64,000 nucleotides of DNA, taken from the NCBI GenBank assembly GCA_041946825.1, contig JBHGBD010000001.1:310001-374000 (forward strand). The letters are read 5' to 3'. Below, in pieces: positions 7,218 through 16,123 of this stretch; within the stretch, counting starts at the first letter, position 1, and every line of letters begins with the position of its first letter. The notes under the pieces were generated by a model. It searched no databases. It was not told the DNA's origin and saw only the letters and a list, made by a program, of their open reading frames with translations. Both the position numbers and the translations under genes were made by a program. This stretch comes from CAZTHM01 sp041946825. GTDB lineage: Bacteria > Acidobacteriota > Terriglobia > UBA7540.

Positions 7218-8677
7218 CAATGCGCGGCCTTCAATTCCGCTTCCACGCCGAGCCGCGCGGGCGTGTCGAAACGCTTGAGCGCCAGCGGCCAGCGATTGTC
7301 GGGCGCCACAGACTTGTCTTCGTGGCATCCCACGCAGCCGCGCTCTTCGCCCGGGCGCGACCAGATCCAGCTTCGCTGGGCGCGAATCACCTTCCCGCTT
7401 GCGTCGAGCAGTTCGAATCGCACAGGCTGGTCGGGCGGCACGGCGACGTAAAACGAGCCGTCCGATTCCACCGTTGACTCGCCGAGCGAGCGTTCCTGAA
7501 TGCCTTCGAGAATCAGCACTCGCACGCGCGCGATGGGCGTAGCGATGCGGCCGTCGGGCTCATCGGCGGAGTGGTACGCGTCGAGACATACGAAATAGCC
7601 GGCCTTCGCCTGCGAATTCAGAGTGCTCCAGTACCAGCGCGGGACGGCGTGGGCGGCGATGGGGACCGCTTCGAGGCTCGAGAGTTTGCGATCGCGGTAA
7701 ATCAGCTCGCCAAATCTGCCGCTGGCGGCGTCGAAAGCGTAGAGATCGAATTTCGGATTTGTCGCTGCTGTGCTGTTTCTCGCCACGATCATCTTGCCGG
7801 CTTCAAGAGGGCGGGGTGAGAGCGTCGTCGCGGCCATCGGGCTGAGCGAGGAATTGTTCAGGGCGCCGCGGCGAATCATCGCCAGTTCGCCGCCGATCCC
7901 CTTCTCGGCGGGCGTGTTCTTTATGAAAACGACGGAGCCGTCGGCGAGTTCGGCGGCCTGGGCGCGCCGCGCCGGCTGGCGATGCTCGCAGCGCAGCGAT
8001 TGGAAGCCCGTGCCGTCGTGACGCATCACGTAGAGCTCGCCCGAAGCCGCTCCGGGCTCAAGCGGCGACGCCGCGGAGACCAGGATGCGGCCGTCCTTCA
8101 TAACCGTTTCGAGCTGGAAATTCCCCGGGCCGAAAGTGATGGCGTGCGCCTCGCTGCCGTCGAGATTCGCGACATAGACTTGTGACGCTGCTTGACCTGT
8201 GATGGCGGTGAAGGCGAACTCTTCGTGGGCAAGGTAGGCGGGACGCAAGCAGTCGAAATCAAGATGCGTCACCTGGCGCTTGGCGGAACCGTCGGTATTC
8301 ATCTCCCAGATCTGCCAGAGGCCGCCGGTTTCCTTTTGAGCAGAAAAGAGAACCTTGGCCGCATCGAAAGAGATTTGCGGGTCGGCGGCGGCGAAGAATA
8401 CGCTGGTGAGATTGATGACCTGGTTGGTTGACGTTCCGCCCGTCGTACGAACAATCCGACTACCTTGCGGGTACCTGTTGCGAAGATTGCCGCCGGCGAT
8501 GACAGGGGCCTGGACGAAGATCATCGGTTGCGACGCTATGGAGGAGTGAGAGGCCGGGGCTTGCGGCTGCCGCTTGGCCCGTGCCGGCGACTGCGAATCA
8601 GCCGGCAGGCTTGCAGCAACCATCCCGAGCAGAGCACTCGGAAGAATGACGGCCAGTAGTCTGGGAGGTTTCGTCAT
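7217..8677 (-). CDS. TolB-like, mono-haem protein related to the hydrazine synthase alpha middle domain
   Basis: A 486-residue secreted protein. A GTG at 8738-8740 opens the frame, but ATG 8677 immediately precedes the signal peptide (TKPPRLLAVILPSALLGMVAA). The body has TolB/PD40-like blades (DPQISFDAAKVLFSAQK, IWEMNTDGSAKRQVT, VYVANLDGSEAHAITFGPG). The tail RVLILEGIQE ... SDGSFYVAVPPDQPVRFELLD ... SWIWSRPGEERGCVGCHE carries one c-type haem motif and resembles the hydrazine-synthase-alpha-like domain. Hydrazine synthesis is not implied, since no partner subunits are present. It is the first gene of the minus-strand run and is coupled to the ASPIC gene by a 1-bp overlap. Confidence 0.72.
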   Translation of the reverse strand: MTKPPRLLAVILPSALLGMVAASLPADSQSPARAKRQPQAPASHSSIASQPMIFVQAPVIAGGNLRNRYPQGSRIVRTTGGTSTNQVINLTSVFFAAADPQISFDAAKVLFSAQKETGGLWQIWEMNTDGSAKRQVTHLDFDCLRPAYLAHEEFAFTAITGQAASQVYVANLDGSEAHAITFGPGNFQLETVMKDGRILVSAASPLEPGAASGELYVMRHDGTGFQSLRCEHRQPARRAQAAELADGSVVFIKNTPAEKGIGGELAMIRRGALNNSSLSPMAATTLSPRPLEAGKMIVARNSTAATNPKFDLYAFDAASGRFGELIYRDRKLSSLEAVPIAAHAVPRWYWSTLNSQAKAGYFVCLDAYHSADEPDGRIATPIARVRVLILEGIQERSLGESTVESDGSFYVAVPPDQPVRFELLDASGKVIRAQRSWIWSRPGEERGCVGCHEDKSVAPDNRWPLALKRFDTPARLGVEAELKAAH

Positions 8678-9017
8678 TAGATAGATGGCCGATCGAATGA
8701 GTCTTGCGCGAGGATTTCGAGTCCCTGGTAAGAAGTTCACGGTCCAGGGTCAGTCGGCCCTAGTTTTCAATAACTCCCAGACCCAACACCCAACGTGCAG
8801 GGGCGAGATTATGGGGGGCGGCGGTGAGTGTCGATGATCAAGGCCATGATTCGGGATGACGTTCGTCAATCTGCGGAGTTCTACTACATCAAAATTGGAC
8901 AGCTAGATGAATAAGGTGAGTCCTGCAAGCCTTCAGAATCGGACAATAAGTCAGTCGCATGCCGGGCGGTTTACGGCCCAACCGCAACTTTTCTAAGCGA
9001 ACGAGCTATCTCGGAAT
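8678..9017. other. 340-bp intergenic region upstream of the secreted-protein gene run
   Basis: No open frame with support was found. The stretch should hold the promoter of the minus-strand run starting at 8677 and the 3' end of the Crp/Fnr transcript. No consensus -35/-10 pair and no clear FNR or CRP palindrome could be recognised by eye. Confidence 0.4.
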
Positions 9018-9707
9018 TCAGCGCTGTGCCGCGACGCGCAACCGGTCGGTGTCCTGGATCGTAACCCGCCGGCCGCGCGCATCGAGCACCTGCTCGCGTC
9101 GCATAGAACTCAAAGTCCGGCTGACGGTTTCGGGAGAGAGTTCCAGGATCTCGCTGATCTCCTGACGCGAAAACGGCAGTTGGAACGAATACGTTCTGGG
9201 TAGGGATTGGGTTTCCAATTGGACAAGGGAGAGCAGAAGCGTCGCGACCTTCATACGCGCGTCCTTAAAGCTCATGTCGGTCACTTGGGTGCGGACGCGC
9301 GTGACCTCGCTGACCAGGAAACGCACCATGCCGAGGGCGATGTCGGGGTTCTCGTGGAGGAAGCTCATGAACTCATCGCGCGAGGCGGCGCAGATCTCGC
9401 AATCGCGCAGGGTGATGGCGGTCAGCGGATAATTCGTTTCGGTCAGTGCTTCGAGGCCGAAGAGTTCGCCCGGGAAGAGGACGCGCGTGATACGGTCCTT
9501 CCCGTTCTCGAGTGACTTCACAACCTTAACCAATCCTGAATGCAAGGCGAAGACGTGCTGGCACGTTCCGCCCTCAAAATAGAGAATCTGCGCGCGGCGA
9601 TAGCGGGTCGGCCGGAAGACGCAACTCAGGCGGGAGATCTGTTCGTCGGTAAGGCCGCGGAATAGCACACCTTTCAGCACCGGGCAATCGGCACACATGG
9701 GGCCCAT
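9018..9707 (-). CDS. Crp/Fnr-family transcriptional regulator
   Basis: A 229-residue DNA-binding regulator. The N-terminal cyclic-nucleotide-binding fold includes LYFEGGTCQHVFALHSG and FPGELFGLEAL. The helix-turn-helix is FSRQEISEILELSPETVSRTLSSM (about residues 180-203). Cysteines at 5 and 8 (CADC), 29 and in the DCEIC segment (~102 and 105) recall Fe-S FNR, but the spacing is not the E. coli CX2CX5C pattern, so oxygen sensing is only a possibility. The effector is unknown. It lies between citrate synthase and the haem/propeller gene run, all on the minus strand, and could control either. Confidence 0.85.
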   Translation of the reverse strand: MGPMCADCPVLKGVLFRGLTDEQISRLSCVFRPTRYRRAQILYFEGGTCQHVFALHSGLVKVVKSLENGKDRITRVLFPGELFGLEALTETNYPLTAITLRDCEICAASRDEFMSFLHENPDIALGMVRFLVSEVTRVRTQVTDMSFKDARMKVATLLLSLVQLETQSLPRTYSFQLPFSRQEISEILELSPETVSRTLSSMRREQVLDARGRRVTIQDTDRLRVAAQR

Positions 9708-9735
9708 AGGATTCTCCTAGACGCGGATTCCGAGC

Positions 9736-9765
9736 CCTGCCGGGCCCCTTTGGAAGCCCGGCAGG
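9736..9765. terminator. Hairpin between citrate synthase and the Crp/Fnr gene
   Basis: CCTGCCGGGC (9736-9745) pairs perfectly with GCCCGGCAGG (9756-9765) across a 10-nt loop. It sits 20 bp past the citrate synthase stop. No T-run follows, so it may be a weak terminator or an RNA-end stabiliser. Confidence 0.5.
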
Positions 9766-9784
9766 CTGACGAACTCAACTCTCC

Positions 9785-11074
9785 TCACGCGGCTTGGCGC
9801 TCGGAGTTAGACTGCGATCGAAGCCACTCCGTGCTGACGGATTTGGGCCGTGTGATGGGCGTCCCCAGCGCACGGTTGATCACCAACTGGGAGCACATTC
9901 CCAGGGCACGCGACACGCCGAACAACACGGTGTAGTAATCGAACTCCTTCAGACCGAAGTGGTAGAGCAAAGAGCCCGAAATGGCATCAACGTTGGGCCA
10001 CGGGTCCTTGGCCTTGCCTTGTTCTTTGAGGACGCCGGGCACAATGCGGAAGATCGCGTCCACCATCTTGAAGATGTCGTCTCCCGCACAGACCCGCGCG
10101 CCGAAATCGTGGAAGGCCGTAAAGCGCGGGTCAGTAATGCGCAGCACGGCGTGGCCGTAACCCGGAATGACGTGGCCGGACTTCAGATGATCCCAGGAAT
10201 ACTGGCGCAATTGCTCATCCGTGGGTACGCCCTTGAATTTCTCGAGCATCTCCAGAACGAATCCCAGGCATTCCTGATTGGCCAGACCGTGCAGCGGCCC
10301 GGCGAGGCCGTTCATCCCGGCGGAGACGGCGTAGTAAGGATCGGAGAGCGCCGAGCCCACGGTGTGGCAACTGAACGCGCTGACGTTGCCGCCCTCATGG
10401 TCGGAGTGCAGGGTCATATAGAGACGCATGAGGTTGGCAAATTCGCCGCTCGGGTCTGGGAGGCCCAGCATCGCCGCATAGTCCGCGCCCCAATCGAGCT
10501 TGGGATTGGTGGGGATGGGCTCGCCTTTCTTATAGTGGAGGCGATAGATTCCGGCCGCAACGGCGGGCAGTTTGGCGATGAGCTGAAGCGAGTCCTCGAG
10601 CGCCGCTTCCCAGTATTCTTCCTTGCGCATGTGCTCGTACTTCTTGCGGAAGACCGATTCGCGCTCCATGACCAGGATGGCGGTGTCGAACATCGTCATG
10701 GGATGCGAGTCCGCCGGCATGGCCCTGAGGACTGCCCAGACGTAATCCGGCACTTTGGCGCGCTGGCGGAGCTCGCCTTGCAGGTCGGCCAGGGCCGCGG
10801 CGTCGGGGAGTTCACCGGTGCAAAGCAGATAAAAAACCTCTTCGGGGAGCTTATCGGCGAGTTTGCCGATGGGAATATTGCGAATGACCAGCCCGGTGTC
10901 CGGCTCGACCACCGAGGTGTCACAAACCATGCCCTTGACGCCGCGCATTCCGCCGAACGCCTGAGCAATGGTGACTTCCGAGATGACTTTGTTTCCGTGC
11001 TCTTTCACCAGCGCCTGGATTCCTGACCGCAGCGCCGGAATCTGACTTGCCAACTTCTCGTGCAACTTAGCCAT
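9785..11074 (-). CDS. gltA: Citrate synthase, eukaryotic/mitochondrial type
   Basis: A 429-residue cytoplasmic enzyme condensing acetyl-CoA and oxaloacetate to citrate. Catalytic landmarks are LHSDHEGGN (His ~224), PGYGHAVLR (His ~310) and NVDAISGSLL (Asp ~362). The end segment EFDYYTVLFGVSRALGMCSQ and RPKSVSTEWL follows mitochondrial citrate synthase rather than the usual bacterial hexameric form; such enzymes are known from Geobacter and some other bacteria. An AAACTATGG context gives the ATG, and GGAGGGAAACT lies just upstream. The neighbouring gene upstream is the YbaK-like deacylase, 119 bp away. It is expected to be dimeric and insensitive to NADH, by family. Confidence 0.93.
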   Translation of the reverse strand: MAKLHEKLASQIPALRSGIQALVKEHGNKVISEVTIAQAFGGMRGVKGMVCDTSVVEPDTGLVIRNIPIGKLADKLPEEVFYLLCTGELPDAAALADLQGELRQRAKVPDYVWAVLRAMPADSHPMTMFDTAILVMERESVFRKKYEHMRKEEYWEAALEDSLQLIAKLPAVAAGIYRLHYKKGEPIPTNPKLDWGADYAAMLGLPDPSGEFANLMRLYMTLHSDHEGGNVSAFSCHTVGSALSDPYYAVSAGMNGLAGPLHGLANQECLGFVLEMLEKFKGVPTDEQLRQYSWDHLKSGHVIPGYGHAVLRITDPRFTAFHDFGARVCAGDDIFKMVDAIFRIVPGVLKEQGKAKDPWPNVDAISGSLLYHFGLKEFDYYTVLFGVSRALGMCSQLVINRALGTPITRPKSVSTEWLRSQSNSERQAA

Positions 11075-11193
11075 AGTTTCCCTCCTAGGCAGTAAAGCGA
11101 ATATGCAGTTTCGGGCTCCGCCCTATGCTTCACCTTGAGGCCGGCAAGGGCACACCCTCACCTGCTCAGGTCGGGCGAAGTCGTCCGAGTCTT

Positions 11194-11679
11194 TCAGGCC
11201 GCCTTGGGCGCCCAGATCTCCGAGAAACGGCTCGCGCGCGGCTGCACCAGCGCCGTGTAGTCGGAGAGCTTCATGCGCACCGCATCCACATGAGTTCCGG
11301 CGGTAAAGACGATCTCGTCGGAATCGGCCACCAGGCGATCCACCCACACGTCCATTCCGTAGAGGTTGCCAAAGGGCGGGATCGCGCCCAGATCGCAATC
11401 GGGAAAGAGCCTGGCCAATTCCTGTTCGGAAACCATCTCGATGTGACGAACTTCGAGCGCTGACTTTAGTTCGGCCAGAACGAGATGGTGAGACGCCGGA
11501 AGGACCGCCATCACCAGGCGGTCGTCCGCCTTGACAACCACGGTCTTCGCCAGACGTTTTCCGGAAACGTGCAGTGAGTGAGCAACTTCCTGTCCGGTGA
11601 AGGCTTGGGGATGGGGCAGCCATTCGTATGGAACATTCTGGGAGTCCAAGTAATCGCGAATACGTCGGGGGATACCCAT
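11194..11679 (-). CDS. YbaK/EbsC-type aminoacyl-tRNA deacylase domain protein
   Basis: A 161-residue stand-alone editing domain. ATG 11679 is preceded by AGGAGGGGTT, so it is preferred to the longer frame opening at 11745. The fold is seen in IRDYLDSQNVPYEWLPHPQAFTGQEVAHSLHVSGKRLAKTVVV (split across the first strands), the catalytic-type Lys in KTVVVK, and the GAIPPFG loop with GNLYGMDVWVD. Members hydrolyse mischarged Cys-, Ala- or related tRNAs in trans; the specificity cannot be told. The window also encodes a ProS with its own INS editing domain (57839-59524), so this protein may cover another tRNA. Confidence 0.85.
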   Translation of the reverse strand: MGIPRRIRDYLDSQNVPYEWLPHPQAFTGQEVAHSLHVSGKRLAKTVVVKADDRLVMAVLPASHHLVLAELKSALEVRHIEMVSEQELARLFPDCDLGAIPPFGNLYGMDVWVDRLVADSDEIVFTAGTHVDAVRMKLSDYTALVQPRASRFSEIWAPKAA

Positions 11680-12087
11680 AACCCCCTCCTGATACGGCGA
11701 AATACGACTCTCCCTTTCGGCTAATCGTGGCAATCCCCCTGCCATAAGTCAATTCTTGCTGCCCTCCAAGCCACACGCCGTCGCCCACGCGATGCCCAAT
11801 TTCTAACATGCTTGTTTTGTTTGGGTTGTGCATAGGGCGATACCAGGAATGTTTTGCCCGGCTGGGTTCGGGGCTCCCCACACATTCCGCGTTGCGAGAT
11901 AAAGCGCATGACTCTCGCGCCATTTTTCTCTGTGGTTGCTCAAGCAGGTTTTCCATCCATCGCACCGGCAATCTTGTCCGCCTGCTTCAGCTTCCTTGTC
12001 TATTTAGACTACAACCCGCGCCGAGGCCTCTTGTTCTGACTTTTCGTCCTATAATCGAAGGTTCGCTCTGCATTGGGGGAGGACCAA
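11680..12087. other. 408-bp divergent intergenic region
   Basis: It separates the minus-strand YbaK gene from the plus-strand DUF2461 gene and should carry both promoters. Longer open frames crossing it have no recognisable protein similarity and look like shadows. No repeat array or clear operator was seen. Confidence 0.4.
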
Positions 12088-12819
12088 ATGAAAAACCAGT
12101 TCAGAGGGTTCAGTCCGGATTCGTTTGCATTCTTCCGTGAGTTGGCCAGGAACAACCATAAACTCTGGTTTGACGCGAACCGCGAACGCTACGAGCGGCA
12201 CGTCACGGGCGCTTTCCGCGACTTGCTTGTGGCGCTCGAACCGTTCCTGCTGAAGCTCAACCCGCACTTCGAGACGGCGGGGAAAACCAACCGGAACTTC
12301 TCGCGCATCAACCGCGACATCCGCTTCAGCAAGGATAAGAGCCCCTACAAATCGAATTACTACCTCTACGTCTTCGACAGCCGCCGGGCGCGCGACACCG
12401 ATGGTCGGCTGTACATCGGCCTTAGCGCCGATTGCGTTACGGTGGGATTCTCGATCTATGCTTCCTGGAAGAAAGGAGTGGCGAGCACCTTGGAGACTGT
12501 CTTCCGCCCACGCCTTGCGAAAGACCGCGCCGCTTTCGACCGCATCCTGGAAAAATCAGTCCGCAAAAGCCGCTACGAGACCTATTGGTACCGGATGGAA
12601 AAACGCGACTGGACGCTTCACCCTGGCTTGCCCAAGAAAGAAGAAGATTGGCAATCTTTGCAGGGCTGGGTCGTGCGCAAAATCTTCGAGCCGAGGGCGC
12701 GCGGGCTCAACTCGCCCGCTTTCGTGAAGCAAGTCGAAAAGATCTTCGCCGGGCTCTATCCGCTCTATCTCTTCACCTCGGTCACAAGCCCGCAGGGAAG
12801 AAGGGGAGGACAAAAGTAA
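12088..12819 (+). CDS. DUF2461 family protein
   Basis: A 243-residue cytoplasmic protein of the DUF2461/TIGR02453 family. Diagnostic stretches are FRELARNNHKLWFDANRERYE near residues 17-37, INRDIRFSKDKSPYKSNYYL near 78-97 and the end LYLFTS. The biochemical function of the family is unknown. ATG 12088 follows GGGGGAGGACCAA, a strong ribosome site, so it is preferred to the ATG at 12073. The gene stands alone, convergent with the methyltransferase gene. Confidence 0.88.
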   Translation: MKNQFRGFSPDSFAFFRELARNNHKLWFDANRERYERHVTGAFRDLLVALEPFLLKLNPHFETAGKTNRNFSRINRDIRFSKDKSPYKSNYYLYVFDSRRARDTDGRLYIGLSADCVTVGFSIYASWKKGVASTLETVFRPRLAKDRAAFDRILEKSVRKSRYETYWYRMEKRDWTLHPGLPKKEEDWQSLQGWVVRKIFEPRARGLNSPAFVKQVEKIFAGLYPLYLFTSVTSPQGRRGGQK

Positions 12820-12902
12820 ATGGCAAAAGTCCGAGGGGCCTGGCAGCCTCCGGTGTAGATTGCTTTCTCCAGAGCCGGGATATCACAAGCGCCACCTCAC
12901 CA

Positions 12903-13673
12903 TTAGGCCTTTTCCGTGAGGATGATGAGATCGGGGGACTGCACGACGTCGAACGGTGTCTTCGCGTAGTCGCCCCAGAACTGAGACTCGCCGAATCCGG
13001 CCTGCGAGAGGAGTTCGATCATCCGCTCGCGGAACAGGGGGATTTGGCGCGAGGAGCGAGGATAGGATTGCCACGCGCCGCCGGACTTCGGCCGAGCCAG
13101 GAACATGGCGTGAAAGTTGATGAATTCCGGCTCGTACTCGGCGAATTTGACCAAAAGGACTTCCTCGTCCGGAGTCTGGCCGGAAAGCACGGGAAAGAAT
13201 TTGGTCTTTTCTTTCCACCGCCGGTCGTAATTCAAGTTCTGCGTAAAGAAGACTCCGCCGGGGCGCAGCGCGCCGGCTATGCCACGCAGTGCCGCGAGCA
13301 ATTGCCCGGGCGCGGAAAGGCCGGGCAGTGCATTGCCCAGGCAGAAAGCGGCGTCGTAAATCGGGCCAAGCGTCGCGCCATTGGCCATGTCGAGGATCTG
13401 AACGTCGGCGTGCCCTCCGCAAGCTGCTATGGGCGAGCGCGCCGCCGCGATCTTCTTGCGAGCGATCGCCAGCGCGTCTTCGTCGATGTCGATTCCCAGG
13501 ACTTCGAAGCCGAGTTCGGCCAGCGCCACGACGTGCCCGCCGGTGCCGCAGGCCGGAAATAGAATGCGGCGTCCCGCCTTGCGGGACAGTTCTTCAAGCA
13601 GCGGTGTTTCGCGCGCCAGGCGCTTTTCCCAGGGAATTACACAGTCGAAATACGTTGCGGGGTTTGAGGGCAT
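12903..13673 (-). CDS. Class I SAM-dependent methyltransferase
   Basis: A 256-residue protein from ATG 13673 (the frame opens at 13718, but PSNPATYFDCVIPWEKR looks like a natural start and a GGAGAA precedes it). Motif I is FPACGTGGHVVALAELG, motif II the acidic end of VLGIDIDEDAL, and motif IV LDMANGATLGPIYDAAFCLG; the later LRPGGVFFTQNLNYD is motif VI. This is the Rossmann methyltransferase fold, with a small-molecule acceptor that cannot be identified. It resembles glycine N-methyltransferase or thiopurine-methyltransferase-like proteins only in general fold. It is followed on the minus strand by no gene of the same operon. Confidence 0.8.
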   Translation of the reverse strand: MPSNPATYFDCVIPWEKRLARETPLLEELSRKAGRRILFPACGTGGHVVALAELGFEVLGIDIDEDALAIARKKIAAARSPIAACGGHADVQILDMANGATLGPIYDAAFCLGNALPGLSAPGQLLAALRGIAGALRPGGVFFTQNLNYDRRWKEKTKFFPVLSGQTPDEEVLLVKFAEYEPEFINFHAMFLARPKSGGAWQSYPRSSRQIPLFRERMIELLSQAGFGESQFWGDYAKTPFDVVQSPDLIILTEKA

Positions 13674-13721
13674 TGCTTGTGGGGGTTCTCCTAATCCTTG
13701 ATCAGGGCCGCAAATCACCCG

Positions 13722-15296
13722 TCATCCCGAAGCGGCGCTCGCGCTCTTTATTTTATCAATGAGGGTCTTGTACGCCGGCTCCTCGCGCAAAGCGTCGAAC
13801 GCGTGATCGCTCTCAATGGATTCGCGGCGAGTGAAGCCGTTTTCGACCGCCGCGCCGAGCGCCTTCAGCGCCCGAGATTTCTTTCCGCTCAGTGCCAGCG
13901 CCCGGGCTAAAGAGTACAACACCCAGGGGCTGTCGGGTGCGGCCTGCTGAGCGATTTCGAGAGCCGAGACCGCCGGACGATATTTCTTCTGGTTGACGAG
14001 TTCGCGCGACAGTTCGACCAGACCCACCACGACGCGTTGAATCTGCCGCTCGGCCAGGATGCCGTCGTCGCTTTCCTTGCGCTCTTGGGCCTTCCTCCTC
14101 TGACCGGAGAGATTGAGCGCCATAACCAGCCGCTCGAGTTCGCTGGATTCGCCCAACGAGGAAGTGTCGGGGCCCGAGGGCCCGGTCAGACTGGGTGAAG
14201 CGTCGTCGTCATCCCTGGACGTGAAGTCGCGACCCTCTTGCGAAGATCCGGCGGACACGGTCAGGTACGATAGCAGCGCCCAGGCCTTTTGTGTGTTCTG
14301 AAGATCCTGCTCTTCCATCTTCCGCTCGCGCTTTTCCGCCTGCTTCGCGGCTTCACGGAATTCACGACTGGCTCGGAGTTGCTCGATTTTCGTCGCCATC
14401 GGCGCGACATCAATTAGCCCGCGAAAGTCCTCGACGATTTCTTCGTATTGATGGAACGCCCGGTAGGTTCTGCCTGCGGTTTGATCGGCCTCGGCCTGCT
14501 TGAGACGCGTATTAAATTGGGCATTCAGAAATGTTTCGTCCCGCCGCCTCGGGTCGGCCTTGAGCGCCTGGATCTCCATCCACTCCAGCGCGGCGGCACA
14601 CGCTTCCGGCGGCGGCCATTGGTGCGCGCCTTCGAACGGCTCGAAACGGTGAGCGACTCCAAGCGTCGCCATCCTCTGGTTCAGTTGCTTCATCGCGGTG
14701 TAGTTGAAATCACGAGTTCCGGCCAAACCATAAAGCATGAACTTGATGGAGGCAGGCGATTCGAATTCTTCCGGGAGCGGTCCGCCCGAAGCGATGACGC
14801 CTGCGACGCGGCCGCTCAGCATCAAGGCCATGCGAAGCGCCACGCGCGCACCGCCCGAAAAGCCTGTGGTGTAGACGCGCGCGTCGTCGATGGGGAAACG
14901 CGTGTGCGTGTCGATCCAGACGGCCTGCGCCGCGGCCACCGACAAACCCATGGGGCCGTTCTGGGAGTTGTTCGAACCCACGACGATGTACCCATACTTT
15001 TCAGCCGCCGGTCGGAACAGTTCGACCGGAATGCTGCCGCGTGCGCCGGGATCGAAGGCATAGACGATCGGCCACTTTTTCGCTGATACAAACGCGGAAG
15101 GCAGATAAATCGCGTACGTCTGCTGCAAATCGTTCTGGCACACCACGCGCGGGATGACTCGTCCCGGCGGGATTGGCAAAGACTCAGCGGCACCCACCGT
15201 GGCATGGCCACAAACCCCGGCTGCGAACACAACGGCCAGCGCTGCGGACGACAACTCAGACCAACCCTTTTTGCGCACCGCGCGAATCTCCAACAT
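13722..15296 (-). CDS. Secreted alpha/beta hydrolase (PHB-depolymerase/esterase-like) with C-terminal TPR region
   Basis: A 524-residue exported protein. Residues 1-37 form a signal peptide (SSAALAVVFAAGVCGHA). Residues ~55-265 are an alpha/beta hydrolase: YAIYLPS, the oxyanion strand PIVYAFDPGARG, nucleophile Ser147 in TTGFSGGAR, and a His in FEGAHQWP. The remainder is helical, with a charged stretch KQAEKRERKMEEQDLQ, an acidic low-complexity patch and a TPR-like end (AVSALEIAQQAAPDSPWVLYSLARALALSGKK ... DHAFDALREEPAYKTL, split here for length). Esterase or peptidase activity is inferred; the substrate is unknown. It is 38 bp upstream of no partner but adjacent to ThuA on the same strand. 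Confidence 0.78.
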   Translation of the reverse strand: MLEIRAVRKKGWSELSSAALAVVFAAGVCGHATVGAAESLPIPPGRVIPRVVCQNDLQQTYAIYLPSAFVSAKKWPIVYAFDPGARGSIPVELFRPAAEKYGYIVVGSNNSQNGPMGLSVAAAQAVWIDTHTRFPIDDARVYTTGFSGGARVALRMALMLSGRVAGVIASGGPLPEEFESPASIKFMLYGLAGTRDFNYTAMKQLNQRMATLGVAHRFEPFEGAHQWPPPEACAAALEWMEIQALKADPRRRDETFLNAQFNTRLKQAEADQTAGRTYRAFHQYEEIVEDFRGLIDVAPMATKIEQLRASREFREAAKQAEKRERKMEEQDLQNTQKAWALLSYLTVSAGSSQEGRDFTSRDDDDASPSLTGPSGPDTSSLGESSELERLVMALNLSGQRRKAQERKESDDGILAERQIQRVVVGLVELSRELVNQKKYRPAVSALEIAQQAAPDSPWVLYSLARALALSGKKSRALKALGAAVENGFTRRESIESDHAFDALREEPAYKTLIDKIKSASAASG

Positions 15297-15334
15297 TCAC
15301 CGTGCTTGCCGCTCCCCGCGGCCGGGAGTGGTGG

Positions 15335-16123
15335 CTATTTCATATCTCCCGGCACGGGAATTGTCACCGCGCCCGTGGCTGCCCACTCCGTGCCACGCAG
15401 CAGGGTAATCACGAATCCCGGGCTCTGCATTGCCTTGGCGTCGTGCCCGAGCGCTGTCTGAAAGACGCGCCCCTGGCCGTACTGGACCGTCCAGATGAGC
15501 GGCTCTTCCTTGCCCGTGCCGCAGCCCTCGTTGGGCTTGTAGCAATTCTTTGGATCGTCAAAGGCGCTGGCGAGCACATGAACATTGGGCTGCATCGAGA
15601 GCCGGTGATAAAGCTCGTCGTTCATTCCGAACGTCGCGGGCAGGCCTTTGGTAACGGGATGCTCGCGGTCCACGATGTTGACGGTGTAGGAATGCAAAGG
15701 CCCGTGGCCGGCGGTGTCGCGCCAGGTGCCGCCTACGAATTTGTCGAATTCCGGCCAGCCCCAGAAAGCGTTGTTCGAAGCGTGGTAGCTGACCACGCCT
15801 TTGCCGTTGCGCGCGTAGTCGAGCAGCGCCTGCCGCGCCTGGTCGTCCCACCAGGGGCCGGAGTTCTTCCAGTCGTTGTAGTTGAGCAGCAGCACGTCGT
15901 AGGGTGCGAACGTTTCCATGCTGCAGCCCCGGCATTCTTCGTTGATTCGCACGTCGAATCGCCCGCTGCGCTCGAGAATGTCGCGCAACACGGGAGTTGT
16001 CGAGCGCCAGTCGTGGTTGTTCACTCCGGTCAGAATCAGAACTTTGATTTTCGGCGGCGCCTGGGCGCGCGCCAGAGCAACAACGGATAAGGCCACAATG
16101 ATCGTGGATAATAGTCTGCGCAT
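15335..16123 (-). CDS. Secreted ThuA-domain protein
   Basis: A 262-residue exported protein with a signal peptide (RRLLSTIIVALSVVALARA) and a ThuA (trehalose-utilisation) domain, a class I glutamine-amidotransferase-like fold. Landmarks are KVLILTGVNNHDWRSTTPVL, YDVLLLNYNDW, GKGVVSYHASNNAFWGWPEF, VGGTWRDTAGHGP, VTKGLPATFGMNDELYHRL and GRVFQTALGHD. ThuA proteins occur in sugar-derivative catabolism in Acidobacteriota, Bacteroidota and Planctomycetota, often near DUF1080 and GH29 genes, both of which are in this window (49495 and 17706). The reaction is unproven; keto-sugar processing is an inference. Confidence 0.87.
   Translation of the reverse strand: MRRLLSTIIVALSVVALARAQAPPKIKVLILTGVNNHDWRSTTPVLRDILERSGRFDVRINEECRGCSMETFAPYDVLLLNYNDWKNSGPWWDDQARQALLDYARNGKGVVSYHASNNAFWGWPEFDKFVGGTWRDTAGHGPLHSYTVNIVDREHPVTKGLPATFGMNDELYHRLSMQPNVHVLASAFDDPKNCYKPNEGCGTGKEEPLIWTVQYGQGRVFQTALGHDAKAMQSPGFVITLLRGTEWAATGAVTIPVPGDMK

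Noticed and set aside
7217..8677. True hydrazine synthase
   Set aside because: Only the TolB-like/mono-haem part is similar; beta/gamma subunits and other anammox genes are absent.
12432..13562. 376-codon plus-strand frame
   Set aside because: It runs through DUF2461 in another frame and opposite the methyltransferase; both of those are clearly real.
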